Shown piece by piece: positions 44,370 to 53,653 of a DNA stretch of 64,000 nucleotides. The notes beneath the pieces were generated by a model. That model was not told where the DNA came from and did no database searches. It saw nothing but the letters and a program-made list of their open reading frames with translations. The stretch is from Bradyrhizobium sp. LHD-71 (GTDB lineage: Bacteria > Pseudomonadota > Alphaproteobacteria > Rhizobiales > Xanthobacteraceae): positions 62,001 to 126,000 of the forward strand of contig NZ_JAVIFX010000007.1 in NCBI RefSeq assembly GCF_031157255.1, written 5' to 3'. The translations under genes and the position numbers were made by a program. How positions within the stretch are numbered: position 1 is the stretch's first letter; every line of letters begins with the position of its first letter.

Positions 44370-45425
44370 ATGAAACAATCCATACGCACTGCGACGTTTG
44401 CGATCGTCGCCGCGATAGCGCTTATCCTTGCGCCGAGCGCGGTGTCCGCGCAGACGCAAACTCCGGTCGTGATCTCAAGCTACGCAGGCGAATCTGCGAA
44501 GCTCTGGAAGACGGCAGTCGCTGAACCGTTCGCCGCCGAAGCCGGAATTCCGACCGAGATCTTTGAGTCGCCACTGCCGAGCGCAAGCGTGATCAACGCG
44601 CGTGGCCAGCCGCAATTCAGCGCGGCCATCGTCGCCGCCTATCAGATTCCCAATCTCGAGAATTTCATCGAGGAGCTGCCTCTGGACGATGTGCCCAACC
44701 TCAAGGACATTCCGGAGAAGTACTGGGTTCGCACCGGCAGCGGCAGGCTCGCCGGCGTGCCGGTGAATTTCTCTTACCTGGGAATCGCCTACAACACCGA
44801 GCTCGCGAGGCCGGAGGACTTTCCATCCTGGAGAAGTCTGACCGAAGCGAAGTGGAAGGATCGGATCTCGATTTCTCGCCCCGCGTTCGTGGCAGCCTAT
44901 GACCTGACGCTCTACGCCAGGATCTCAGGCGGCAACGAAAACAACATCGAGCCGGGCATTCCCCTGCTCGAGGGCATCGCCAGAAATGCCCTCAACGTCT
45001 ACACGTCGATGGCGTCCGTCCAGGCCCAGCTCGGGCGTGGAGAGATTGCGGCAACCCCGTTCTACTCAGGCCAAGTGTCTCTGCTGCGGACCGCCGGCGT
45101 CAAGAACATCGCCATCATGACCCCGAAGGAAGGCGGCCTGCTGCTGCCTTATGTTCTCGTGATTCCGAAGGGCGCAAGAAATCTAGACAACGCAAAGCGG
45201 CTCTTGAATGCAGTCATTACCCCGGACTACCAAGTGCGGCTTGCGGCCGGCGCCAACTGGCCGATCAATCCGAACGCCAAGTTGACACCGGAGCTCGAGG
45301 AGCTGCTCGGCGGATCGCTGGCTGATGCGATAGCGCAAAATTACGCTCCCGACTGGCACGCGGTCGGCAAAGCTAATCCGGAGCGCAGCCGCCTGGTGGA
45401 AGAGATCATCGAAAAAGTCCGATGA
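44370..45425 (+). CDS. Periplasmic solute-binding protein, PotD type (copy 2)
   Basis: 351 residues with a signal peptide (ending AVSA-QTQ). It matches copy 1 from end to end: VVISSYAGESAKLWKTAVAEPFAAEAGIP against VIATYAGESAKLWKRAVADPFTTESGIP, then EKYWVRTGSGRLAGVPV, KWKDRISISRPAFVAAYDLTLYA, and NALNVYTSMASVQAQLGRGE, with scattered substitutions. The 20-base gap places both in one transcript, so the duplication is tandem and still in use. Differences cluster less in the shared core than in loops, which suggests a related but not identical ligand, or dosage. It converges on the XRE-cupin gene. Confidence 0.87.
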   Translation: MKQSIRTATFAIVAAIALILAPSAVSAQTQTPVVISSYAGESAKLWKTAVAEPFAAEAGIPTEIFESPLPSASVINARGQPQFSAAIVAAYQIPNLENFIEELPLDDVPNLKDIPEKYWVRTGSGRLAGVPVNFSYLGIAYNTELARPEDFPSWRSLTEAKWKDRISISRPAFVAAYDLTLYARISGGNENNIEPGIPLLEGIARNALNVYTSMASVQAQLGRGEIAATPFYSGQVSLLRTAGVKNIAIMTPKEGGLLLPYVLVIPKGARNLDNAKRLLNAVITPDYQVRLAAGANWPINPNAKLTPELEELLGGSLADAIAQNYAPDWHAVGKANPERSRLVEEIIEKVR

Positions 45426-45457
45426 TCGCAGCGCTCGGCCGCGGTCCAATCGCAAGT

Positions 45458-46138
45458 TCAGATCGGGTCGCTGGCGTCGGCGAATGACGGCGCGTTCGCG
45501 GCGCGCGCGATTGTCCCGCCCTCGGAAAAATAAGCGATCGACCAAGCCAGCACGGCGGGGATGCGAGGATCCGGATTTGCGAACCGGCGCATCGCATGGC
45601 GCGGTATCGCAAACGAGTCCCCTTCCCTGAGCGTGAACTTCTCTTTCTCGACCCAAAGCTGCAAGGATCCGGACAGAACAAGGCCGCACACTTCACCTTG
45701 ATGCGCGTAGAATCCCTTGCCCGTCGAACCCTTGGGCTCGACCGTGATGAGAAACACGCGATGCTGAGGATTGCCTCCTTCTGGGGTCAGGAGTTCTTTG
45801 CGAACGCTTCCGTGATCCATCGCCAGCTGACGACGTGTTTCTCGTCGCACGACCAGTTGCGCCTCCTTCGGATCCAGCGCGGCGGTATCGTCGAAGAACC
45901 ATGCAATGCTGACGCCGAGTGTCTGACCGAGCGCCATGAGATGCTTCACCGAGGGTGAAGAAAGGCCGCGTTCGATCTGGCTGATCAGCCCGATCGAAAG
46001 GCCGGTGTCTCTTGCAATATCCTGCAGCGGAAGTTTGCGAAGTTTTCTCAAGACACGAAGACGGCGTCCGATCGCGAGTTCGGCAGAATTCGACGCACGT
46101 GGCTCGACCGAGGATGCGCTCGACTTTCTCTGCTTCAA
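45458..46138 (-). CDS. XRE-cupin transcription regulator (first of two)
   Basis: 226 residues from TTG at 46138, chosen because AGGAGG lies just upstream. HTH (about 24-78): IGRRLRVLRKLRKLPLQDIARDTGLSIGLISQIERGLSSPSVKHLMALGQTLGVS. A cupin domain follows (about 145-215: AHQGEVCGLVLSGSLQLWVEKEKFTLREGDSFAIPRHAMRRFANP). This architecture is common for regulators of amine, polyamine and amino-acid catabolism. It follows the PotABC-like operon on the same strand (178-base gap, no box found in it). It is one candidate protein for the TTTCAY boxes. Confidence 0.87.
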   Translation of the reverse strand: MKQRKSSASSVEPRASNSAELAIGRRLRVLRKLRKLPLQDIARDTGLSIGLISQIERGLSSPSVKHLMALGQTLGVSIAWFFDDTAALDPKEAQLVVRRETRRQLAMDHGSVRKELLTPEGGNPQHRVFLITVEPKGSTGKGFYAHQGEVCGLVLSGSLQLWVEKEKFTLREGDSFAIPRHAMRRFANPDPRIPAVLAWSIAYFSEGGTIARAANAPSFADASDPI

Positions 46139-46316
46139 GAAGACCTCCTGGATGCAGGTAACCTGAACGAATGTGCGCTGGCCGGTCAGCCGCGATGGCC
46201 AACGGCGATCGCGAGCTGATCGGATCGGATGATGATCCAATCGCCAGGGCGACGGATGGCAGCCTCAATAGGAAAAAACGCGCAAGATTACAACTTATTT
46301 CAGCGCGGCCGAAGAT

Positions 46317-47129
46317 CTACTGCGCGCGGCTTCTTTGCTCGTCCCCCTCCGGATCGACGAAGAATTGCAGACCAACAGTGCGCTCCAGAACGATGACCAG
46401 CGACAGCGTGCCAAGCACAAGCAGCGTCGAGATAGCCGCAACGACGGGGTCGGCGTTGTCGCGGATATGCCCCCAGATCTTGACCGGCAAAGTGACGATG
46501 TTAGGCGAGATGAGGAAGAGCGTGACCGTGACCTCGTCAAAGGAGATAATGAATGTAAACAACAACGCCGTCACAATGCCCGGCCTCATCAAAGGCAGAG
46601 TGACGCGCCAGAACGCGTCCTTTCCGTTTGCGCCGAGACTCATCGCCGCCTCCGTCATGGAGGGATCAATCTTCTGCAGCGAGACAGCGATAGGTCGATA
46701 GGCAAAGGGACCGCACAAAACCGCGTGCACGATCAGGATTCCGAGCGCCGTTCCGTTCAAATGCAGCGCCAGCAAAAATCCCAGCATCGCCACGCCGATC
46801 GCCGCATGCGGAAAAATCAACGGCGCCAGAATGATCGTCTCGGCGAGAGCCCGGCGTTTCGGCTTTGCCCGCTCCAGCGCCAACGCCGCCCCGACGGCGG
46901 CGGCGGTGCTCAGGAATGCCGCGCACAAGGCGATCAACGCGCTGATGCCGAGGGCCCGCATCCAATCCGGATTGGCGACGAACGCCTCGTACCAGACCAG
47001 CGAAAAGCCGGTCGGTGGAAACGCCAGAAATCGGTCCGGCGTGACGGACACAGCGGCAACCACGAACAACGGCGCCGGCAGCAGAAACAGCAGGAACGCG
47101 TTAAAGGAATTCCACAACCCGCGGACCAT
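46317..47129 (-). CDS. ABC transporter permease, PotC-like
   Basis: 270 residues, six membrane helices. The coupling-loop EAA motif reads EAAMSLGANGKDAFWRVTLPLMRPGIVTAL (about 165-194). Other PotC-like parts: FPHAAIGVAMLGFLLAL, FTFIISFDEVTVTLFLISPNIVTLPVKIW. ATG at 47129 has GAGGGGGTGACG before it, and the upstream permease stop overlaps that site. With the PotB- and PotA-like genes it forms the membrane part of an importer of the polyamine/opine/iron superfamily. Confidence 0.9.
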   Translation of the reverse strand: MVRGLWNSFNAFLLFLLPAPLFVVAAVSVTPDRFLAFPPTGFSLVWYEAFVANPDWMRALGISALIALCAAFLSTAAAVGAALALERAKPKRRALAETIILAPLIFPHAAIGVAMLGFLLALHLNGTALGILIVHAVLCGPFAYRPIAVSLQKIDPSMTEAAMSLGANGKDAFWRVTLPLMRPGIVTALLFTFIISFDEVTVTLFLISPNIVTLPVKIWGHIRDNADPVVAAISTLLVLGTLSLVIVLERTVGLQFFVDPEGDEQRSRAQ

Positions 47130-47131
47130 CG

Positions 47132-47977
47132 TCACCCCCTCGTCCAGCGACGAATGCGCCCGTCGATGATCTGCATGGGAATCACGACGGCCAACGACGT
47201 CACCAGAAGGATGACTGCCATACCGGCCGCCCGGCGATAGTCATACAGTTCGAACAGCTCCTGAAAGATCTGCGTTCCGAGCATGCGGTCGCGCAGCCCG
47301 CCGAGAAGCAGCGGCGTGACGATGGCGCCCGAGCAAAGCAGGTAGATGATGGAGCCGCCGGACAGCACACCCGGCAGCGACAGCGGAAGCGTGACGCGGG
47401 CGAACGTCTGTATCGGCCCGGCGCCGAGACTCATCCCCGCCTCGGGGAGCCGGCGGTCCTGCTGCAGCAGCACTGAAAGAATCGAGATCACCATGAACGG
47501 CGCGAACACGTGCACCAGGCCCAGCACGACGGCGGTCGGCGTGAAGATGATGCGTATCGGCGAATCGATCAGGCCGGTGGACATCAGGAACGCGTTCACC
47601 GCGCCGCGATTGCCCAGCAAGACCACCCACGCGAACGTTCGCACGACGATACTCGTCAACCACGGCGAGATCACGAGAACGAGCAGGAGGTTTCGATGCT
47701 TCGAACGGGCGATGAAAAGAGCGACCGGATAGGCGACAAGCGTGCATAGGACGGTGACCGTTGCCGCGATCCAGACCGTTCGGACAATGACGTTCTGAAT
47801 GACCTGGGAGCCCAGTAGCTGCGAATAGAGCTCCAGCGTGGGAAACCCATCCTTGCCCAGGAACGACGAGAGAACGACGCCAGCGAGCGAACCGACGAAG
47901 CCTAGGACGAGAAGCGTTTTCGGTGTCGCCAGGATCGCCTGGCCAACCGCAGAGAGTCGCGTTCCAGAGCCCGTCAT
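47132..47977 (-). CDS. ABC transporter permease, PotB-like
   Basis: 281 residues, six membrane helices, from ATG at 47977. EAA motif: EAGMSLGAGPIQTFARVTLPLSLPGVLSG (about 190-218). Typical of PotB-like permeases are ILVRTFAWVVLL-type segment here as SIVVRTFAWVVLLGNRG, and FGLVHVFAPFMVISI variant LGLVHVFAPFMVISILSVLLQ. The start overlaps nothing; the PotA-like stop is 5 bases upstream. The next gene follows 2 bases later. Together with PotC-like it forms the importer's permease pair. Confidence 0.9.
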   Translation of the reverse strand: MTGSGTRLSAVGQAILATPKTLLVLGFVGSLAGVVLSSFLGKDGFPTLELYSQLLGSQVIQNVIVRTVWIAATVTVLCTLVAYPVALFIARSKHRNLLLVLVISPWLTSIVVRTFAWVVLLGNRGAVNAFLMSTGLIDSPIRIIFTPTAVVLGLVHVFAPFMVISILSVLLQQDRRLPEAGMSLGAGPIQTFARVTLPLSLPGVLSGGSIIYLLCSGAIVTPLLLGGLRDRMLGTQIFQELFELYDYRRAAGMAVILLVTSLAVVIPMQIIDGRIRRWTRG

Positions 47978-47981
47978 GCTG

Positions 47982-49040
47982 TCAGCTCGTCGGCAACGCT
48001 GCGGCGGTATCCAGATCGATGCCGAGGCGCACTGGCATCCCGGGCGCGATATCGTTCGCCTTCTCCGATGCAACCGCGACTCGAAGAACGCGCTCGCCGA
48101 TCATCGTCTGTGCCGAGAATCGCACCGTCATCCCACCGAAATCCACCTCCTGCACGCGCGCTTCGACTCCACCCTGATCGTTGCTGGAGAGCAGATTGAT
48201 GTTCTCCGGCCTCACCGACAGCAGAAGCTGTTGCGCATCAGGCAGGCTCCTGCCTCCCGGAAACCTTGCGCGAATGTCAGGCAGGTACACGGCGCCGCTC
48301 TCACGGACCGCGGCGAAGATGTTCGTTTCGCCGACGAACTCCGCGACAAAGCGCGTCGCAGGTCTGCGATAGATCTCCTGCGGCGGCCCCACCTGTTCGA
48401 TCAGGCCATCGCGAAACACCGCCACGCGATCCGACATCGCCATGGCCTCTTCCTGATCGTGCGTCACGAACACGAAGGTGGTCCCTGTACGATGTTGCAA
48501 ACGCTTGAGCTCGCCCTGCAGTTGGCGTCGCAGCTTCAGATCGAGGGCCGACAGCGGCTCATCGAGGAGAAGCACCGATGGCGACGTGATCAGCGCACGC
48601 GCGAGCGCGACCCGCTGTCGCTGGCCGCCCGAAAGTTGATGGATGCGGCGTTTCTCGTAGTCTTCAAGGCCGACCAGCGCCAGGATGTCGCTCAGCTTAC
48701 GGCCGATCTCGGCAGCGTTCTCCCGCCGTACAGACAGGCCGAAGCCAACGTTCCCCGCCACAGTCAGGTGCGGAAACAGGGCCAGGCTCTGGAAAACCAT
48801 GCCGATCGGCCGCCGGTATGGCGCCAACGCCAGGAGGGATTGCCGATCGAGTTGAACCGTTCCCGCATCGGGAGTTTCAAACCCCGCGATGATGCGAAGC
48901 AGAGTCGTTTTTCCGCAGCCTGAAGGTCCAAGGAAGCTGACGAACTCCCCGGACCCGACGTTCAGCGACGCACCCCTGAGAGCTTGCACCGGTCCAAAGG
49001 CCTTCGAAACATTCGCTATCTCAAGCTCGCCCGCCATCAT
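47982..49040 (-). CDS. ABC transporter ATPase, PotA-like
   Basis: 352 residues. Walker A GPSGCGKTT, Q-loop GMVFQSLALFPHLTV, signature LSGGQRQRVALARAL, Walker B SVLLLDEPLSALD and H-loop FVTHDQEEA are all intact. The C-terminal TOBE-like regulatory domain (about 270-350, with LLLSVRPENINLL) is typical of the PotA/FbpC class. First gene of the operon with PotB- and PotC-like genes. Two TTTCAY boxes, 17 bases apart, lie 50-82 bases upstream of the start. Two adjacent ATGs are possible, differing by one residue. Confidence 0.92.
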   Translation of the reverse strand: MMAGELEIANVSKAFGPVQALRGASLNVGSGEFVSFLGPSGCGKTTLLRIIAGFETPDAGTVQLDRQSLLALAPYRRPIGMVFQSLALFPHLTVAGNVGFGLSVRRENAAEIGRKLSDILALVGLEDYEKRRIHQLSGGQRQRVALARALITSPSVLLLDEPLSALDLKLRRQLQGELKRLQHRTGTTFVFVTHDQEEAMAMSDRVAVFRDGLIEQVGPPQEIYRRPATRFVAEFVGETNIFAAVRESGAVYLPDIRARFPGGRSLPDAQQLLLSVRPENINLLSSNDQGGVEARVQEVDFGGMTVRFSAQTMIGERVLRVAVASEKANDIAPGMPVRLGIDLDTAAALPTS

Positions 49041-49089
49041 GAGACTTTCTGGTTCACCGAAGGGTCGGCGAATAATGACACCATGAAAT

Positions 49090-49105
49090 TTTCATGTAAA
49101 TGAAT
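49090..49105. promoter_or_regulatory. TTTCAYNNNNRTGAAA box 4
   Basis: TTTCATGTAAATGAAT, one mismatch, 50 bases upstream of the PotA-like start. CATGAAA-T-TTTCATG overlaps it (49082-49096) as a second, odd palindrome. Confidence 0.6.
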
Positions 49106-49106
49106 T

Positions 49107-49122
49107 TTTCTGAAGCGTGAAA
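49107..49122. promoter_or_regulatory. TTTCAYNNNNRTGAAA box 5
   Basis: TTTCTGAAGCGTGAAA, with two changes in the left arm, directly beside box 4 at 17-base centre-to-centre spacing; the pair could bind two dimers. Confidence 0.5.
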
Positions 49123-49228
49123 CTTGCAGCCGACCATTTCCTGCACTGAAGTTCAGCACGGTCGCGCATAACTTGTGCACGCATCACCTATGCACTTCCA
49201 AGGCTGCGACGGAAATTCAGATCCATCC

Positions 49229-50155
49229 TCAGATCAGATGCGCGCGAATGGCGTCCGCCATGCGCATGAGTTCCTGTTTGGCAGGCGGCGATATCTCGAT
49301 CGCCCGGAGGAAGCCGTGGATCATCTTCTGCGCGTCACGCAACTGCGTCGCGACATTTGCGGCGCGGAGCTTTGCCGCATACTCGCCCTCTTCCTCGAAC
49401 AGCGTATCGAACTCCGCGCGCAGCACGTAGGCGGGCGGCAGTCCGGTCAGATTCTTCGCACGCATCGGAACGGCATAGGGATCGTGCGTATCAAGGCGAC
49501 CGCCGAGATAGGCTGGAGCAAGATATCGGATCGCCTCATACGTCAGCAGCGGATCCTTCGCCGTCCTGTAGGATGTCCGTTCGAGATCGAAGTCGAAGAC
49601 GCCATAGATCAGCGTCTGGTGACGAAGCGTCGGACCGTTGCGATCGCGCGCCATCATAGCTACCGCGGTCGACAACAGGCCTCCGGCACTGTCGCCGGCA
49701 ACCGCCATGCGGCTGCCGTCGAGACCGAGTGCATCCGCGCGAGCCGCGGCCCAGCATACCGCCGCATAGCAATCCTCCTGCGGCATCGGATAGGGATTTT
49801 CCGGAACGCGACGATAATGCACGCTGATGACCGCCGCGCCCGTAAATTCGCACAGCGCGGAGGTGATCATGTCATGCGACTCGATACTGCCGGCAAGAAA
49901 ACCGCCGCCATGAAAGTAGCAGATGATCGGCGGCTTCTCGGCATCTGGGGGCCAGTAGATCCGCACAGGCACCTCATGTCCGGCCAGCACGATTGATGTG
50001 TTGCGTACCCGCATTCCCGCCGGATAGGGCCGGCGAAACTCTTCCGCGAGCAGATCATAGCGGAGTCGGCGATCGTCGAGCATGTTGCCGGTGTTCACCG
50101 CAGCGGAGATCCGCCGGACGCGGTCGACATAGTCCTGGATCCCTTCAGCGAACAT
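49229..50155 (-). CDS. Alpha/beta hydrolase, HSL (family IV) esterase type (second of two)
   Basis: 308 residues from ATG at 50155 (TTGGGGGTTCGGC before it). Oxyanion HGGG in CYFHGGGFLAGSI, nucleophile Ser in AVAGDSAGGLLSTA, Asp in AEFDTLFEEEG and His in KMIHGFLRA form the triad. It is a clear paralogue of the esterase at 42172-43101 with the same motifs and C-terminal region. It is divergent from a larger alpha/beta hydrolase gene, with box 6 in between, so both may switch together. Confidence 0.87.
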   Translation of the reverse strand: MFAEGIQDYVDRVRRISAAVNTGNMLDDRRLRYDLLAEEFRRPYPAGMRVRNTSIVLAGHEVPVRIYWPPDAEKPPIICYFHGGGFLAGSIESHDMITSALCEFTGAAVISVHYRRVPENPYPMPQEDCYAAVCWAAARADALGLDGSRMAVAGDSAGGLLSTAVAMMARDRNGPTLRHQTLIYGVFDFDLERTSYRTAKDPLLTYEAIRYLAPAYLGGRLDTHDPYAVPMRAKNLTGLPPAYVLRAEFDTLFEEEGEYAAKLRAANVATQLRDAQKMIHGFLRAIEISPPAKQELMRMADAIRAHLI

Positions 50156-50214
50156 GCCGAACCCCCAAGCTAGCGACCGACTATTGCATGCTGCTGACCG
50201 GCATGCAAAGATAA

Positions 50215-50230
50215 TTTCACGCCTATGAAA
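50215..50230. promoter_or_regulatory. TTTCAYNNNNRTGAAA box 6
   Basis: TTTCACGCCTATGAAA, perfect match, between the divergent esterase (50155) and alpha/beta hydrolase (50301) genes; 60 and 71 bases from their starts. Confidence 0.65.
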
Positions 50231-50300
50231 TACGAAAGACCGCGGAGTCAAGCGGCGACGGAGCGGCCCAAGATGCTGCGTCGTATCCAGGGGAAGACCA

Positions 50301-52283
50301 ATGCCCGCAAAACTGAGCGACGCTTCACCGATCAAGACAGGGGCGGCATCCCCTGGCGTCCAACATGGCATTCAATCGATCCGCATCGACAGGACGACGG
50401 TCTGCTTCGAAGGCACGATGTTTGGCGGCGCCGGCACGTATGAGCGGCTCGAGGGGAGCGTTCGAGGCCAGCTGGATCCCCTCGACCCGCGCAATACGGA
50501 GGTCGTCAATCTCGATCGTGCGCCGCGTAACGCACAAGGGCTGGTCGACTACACCGTCGATCTCTGCATCCTCAAGCCGGTCGACCTCTCCAGGGGCAAC
50601 GGCTGGCTGTTCTATGAGGTGCTCAATCGCGGCGGCAAGCGCGCGTTGTGTCGTATCAACACGGCTCCGGCGAAGAATGTGCCTGATGTTGCGGCCGATG
50701 CCGGCAACGGCTTTCTCATGAAGGAGGGCTTCACGCTGGTCTGGACCGGCTGGCAGAGCGACGTGACGCGAGACAATGGCCGCATGATCGCGGACTTTCC
50801 TGTACCGACCATCGACGGACAGCCGATCGTCGGACAAAGCCAGGAAGAGTTCATCGATCTGGGAGACGGCGACACATTCATTGGCACGCTGACCTATCCC
50901 GCGGCCGATCTTTCACCGGCGAAGGCAACACTCACCGTCCGGGAGCGCGAACGCGATCCGAGGCAGCGACCCGCAGGGCTTGCATGGCGCTATCTCAACG
51001 ACCGGACGGTGGAGATCACGCGGCCGCAAGGCGCAGACTTCGATAAGGGAGCGATCTACGAGTTCATCTACCCTGCAAAGGATCCGAAGATCACCGGCAT
51101 TGCGTTCGCCAGCGTGCGCGACATTGTTTCCTTTTTGCGCCACGAGACGCACGCCGCCGATGGCAGCACAAACCCGCTGTTGGTCAACGGTAGACCGGCG
51201 ATGAAGCGTGCCATGAATTTCGGGCTTTCGCAGAGCGGCCGGTTCGTCCGCGACTTTCTCTATCGGGGCTTCAATGAGGACCACAAGCATCAGATGGTCT
51301 TTGATGCGGCGGTGCCCGTCATCGCCGGCTCTCGGCGAACGATGGTCAATTATCCGTTTGCGCAGCCCGGGCGCTATTCGCGCCAGCATGAGAACCATAA
51401 CTATCCCGACGACCAGTTTCCGTTCACGTATCGCAACCTGCATGATCCGATCAGCGGAAAAACCGCCGGTATTCTGGACCGTTGCCTGGCGACGGGGACC
51501 TGCCCGAAGATCATGCACCTGGATACAGATGCAGAGATCTGGTCTGCCCGCGCCTCGCTGGTGGTCACCGACTGCGACGGCAATGACATCGAGCAGCCCG
51601 AGAATGTCAGGGTATATCTCGCCTGCGGAATAGAGCACGGCAACCCCGAAGCAATCCCTGACGGCATCATCCAGCACCCGCACAATCCGCTGTTCTATGG
51701 TCCGCTGCTGCGCCCACTCATTCGCGCGATGGTCGACTGGGTTGACAAAGGTGTGCCGCCGCCGCCAAGCCGATTTCCATCGCGACAATCCGGGACGCTT
51801 GTTCCGGTCTCTGAGCTGAGCTTCGATCGCGTTCCTGGCCTGAAGTTTGAAGGCTGCATCAACGAACTGCGGCTCATGGATTATTCCGTGCTACCGCCGC
51901 GGGAAGGCGCGAAGGCGTATCCGATCTTCGCTGTGAAGGTCGATGACGACGGCAATCCAGTCGACGGCGTCCGCCATCCGCTTGTGCTGGCGCCGATTGC
52001 AACGCATCTCGGCTGGAACCTTCGGGCCAAGGGTCATGCCGAAGGCGAACTGTATTCAATTGTCGGTGCCATCGTTCCCTTTGCGCTGACCGAGGCGGAA
52101 CGAGCACGGACCAATGATGCGCGGGCTTCAGTCGAGACACGCTATGGCGATCGCGATGGCTGGGTTCATGCGCTCTCAGCCGTCTGCGCCGAGTTGGTGT
52201 CGAGCCGCTATCTGCTGCAGGAGGATGCCGATACGCTCCTCGCGGCAGCGAAAAGCTCTTGGGACGTATTTGAGGTGATCTAG
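50301..52283 (+). CDS. Large alpha/beta hydrolase domain protein (PF20091-like)
   Basis: 660 residues. The nucleophile elbow is probably FGLSQSGRFVRDFLY (about 315-329), a G-x-S-x-x-G variant, within the N-proximal half; MNFGLSQSGRF and FDAAVPVIAGSR around it fit the 'alpha/beta hydrolase domain' family of 600-700 residues whose substrates are unknown. No signal peptide. ATG at 50301 follows CCAGGGGAAGACCA. The FAD oxidoreductase gene follows 61 bases later on the same strand, so they share a transcript under box 6. A role in hydrolysing an ester or amide bond of the imported compound is inferred. Confidence 0.75.
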   Translation: MPAKLSDASPIKTGAASPGVQHGIQSIRIDRTTVCFEGTMFGGAGTYERLEGSVRGQLDPLDPRNTEVVNLDRAPRNAQGLVDYTVDLCILKPVDLSRGNGWLFYEVLNRGGKRALCRINTAPAKNVPDVAADAGNGFLMKEGFTLVWTGWQSDVTRDNGRMIADFPVPTIDGQPIVGQSQEEFIDLGDGDTFIGTLTYPAADLSPAKATLTVRERERDPRQRPAGLAWRYLNDRTVEITRPQGADFDKGAIYEFIYPAKDPKITGIAFASVRDIVSFLRHETHAADGSTNPLLVNGRPAMKRAMNFGLSQSGRFVRDFLYRGFNEDHKHQMVFDAAVPVIAGSRRTMVNYPFAQPGRYSRQHENHNYPDDQFPFTYRNLHDPISGKTAGILDRCLATGTCPKIMHLDTDAEIWSARASLVVTDCDGNDIEQPENVRVYLACGIEHGNPEAIPDGIIQHPHNPLFYGPLLRPLIRAMVDWVDKGVPPPPSRFPSRQSGTLVPVSELSFDRVPGLKFEGCINELRLMDYSVLPPREGAKAYPIFAVKVDDDGNPVDGVRHPLVLAPIATHLGWNLRAKGHAEGELYSIVGAIVPFALTEAERARTNDARASVETRYGDRDGWVHALSAVCAELVSSRYLLQEDADTLLAAAKSSWDVFEVI

Positions 52284-52344
52284 CGCGCAATTAACAGGAT
52301 TGCGGGAGTTCGCGAGAACTGCAAGCCTCAGAAGGAAGACGCAC

Positions 52345-53634
52345 GTGGTCCAACATCAACCGAGCAAGCTTCCCGGGAGCATCTACGCCGAGACGGCACG
52401 CCCGGCCGTTGCCACACCTCCCCTTGCCGGCGACCGAAAGGTCGACGTGGCTGTGATCGGCGGCGGCTTTACCGGCCTTTCATCGGCCTTGCATCTGGCA
52501 GAGAAAGGCATCGAGGTCACGGTGCTGGAGGCGCACGAACCCGGCTGGGGCGCCAGCGGACGCAACGGAGGCCAGGTCAATCCCGGGCTGAAATTCGATC
52601 CCGACCAGATAGAAAAGGATTTTGGTCCCGATCTCGGGCGCCGCATGATCGAGTTCTCAAGCAACGCGCCGAATGTCGTTTTCGACATCATTCGCCGGTA
52701 TCAAATGGAATGCGAAGCGCGGCAGAGCGGCACCATACGGGCCGCCTACGCTGCCAGGAACGCGGACGAGGTCCGCGGCACCGCGGAGCAGTGCCTACGC
52801 AGAAACATGCCGGTGGAGTTGCTGGAACGCGACCAAATTCAAGACGCAACCGGCACCGACCGATACATTTGCGGTGTCATCGACCGCCGCGGGGGTGCGC
52901 TGAATCCGCTGGGCTACGTCCGTGCGCTCGCGCAGGCGGCGCAGCAGGCTGGCGCATCCGTTCACGGCGGCACGAAAGTCCAGAGCGTTGAGCGAAAGCA
53001 GTCGCGCTGGCAGTTGAAGACCGATCGGGGAACGATCTCCGCCGAGAAGCTCGTCATCGGCACGAACGGCTACACCGACGATATCTGGCCGAAGCTTCGG
53101 CGAAGCATCGTGCCGGTGTACAGCGCAATTCTCGTGACTGAGCCGCTGAGCCAGGATATCGCACGCAAGGTGATGCCAAGAGGCGCCGTACTCTACGAGA
53201 ACGGCTCGATAACCGTGTACTACCGCCTCGATGCACAGAACCGTCTGTTGATGGGCGGTCGCAGCCCGATGCACGAAATCCAGATGTCTGACCTCGGTTG
53301 GCTGCAACGATACACGGAGCGGCTGTTTCCAGCGCTCGCGACCGTCGGCTGGACCCATTGCTGGAACGGACAGCTCGCAATCACGACCGATCACTACCCG
53401 CACCTGCATACGCCGGCCGAAAACGTGATGATCTGTCTTGGTTACAACGGGCGCGGCGTCGCGATGAGTACGGCGATGGGAGGCGAGATCGCCCGCTGGG
53501 CAACGGGCGCCAGGACATCCGAGCTGAACATGCCGGTCACGACGTTAAAGGAAATTCCCTTTCACGGCCTGTGGAAAGTCGGCGCCGGTGCGCGCATCAC
53601 CTATGGGCGCATCCGCGACTATCTCGGACTTTAG
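52345..53634 (+). CDS. FAD-dependent amine oxidase, PuuB-like (gamma-glutamylputrescine oxidase family)
   Basis: 429 residues from GTG at 52345, after AGAAGGAAGA. DAO family: dinucleotide-binding VIGGGFTGLSSALHLAEKG (about 38-56), LEAHEPGWGASGRNGGQVNPGLK, and late GYNGRGVAMSTAMGGEIARW (about 370-389). Close in wording to E. coli PuuB, which oxidises a secondary amine in gamma-glutamylputrescine to the aldehyde, releasing NH3 and H2O2. No glutamate-putrescine ligase (PuuA) or aldehyde dehydrogenase (PuuC) is present here. It lies in a unit with the large hydrolase and converges on the second gamma-glutamyltransferase gene. Confidence 0.85.
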   Translation: MVQHQPSKLPGSIYAETARPAVATPPLAGDRKVDVAVIGGGFTGLSSALHLAEKGIEVTVLEAHEPGWGASGRNGGQVNPGLKFDPDQIEKDFGPDLGRRMIEFSSNAPNVVFDIIRRYQMECEARQSGTIRAAYAARNADEVRGTAEQCLRRNMPVELLERDQIQDATGTDRYICGVIDRRGGALNPLGYVRALAQAAQQAGASVHGGTKVQSVERKQSRWQLKTDRGTISAEKLVIGTNGYTDDIWPKLRRSIVPVYSAILVTEPLSQDIARKVMPRGAVLYENGSITVYYRLDAQNRLLMGGRSPMHEIQMSDLGWLQRYTERLFPALATVGWTHCWNGQLAITTDHYPHLHTPAENVMICLGYNGRGVAMSTAMGGEIARWATGARTSELNMPVTTLKEIPFHGLWKVGAGARITYGRIRDYLGL

Positions 53635-53653
53635 ATACCGCAGGCCTGGGAAT

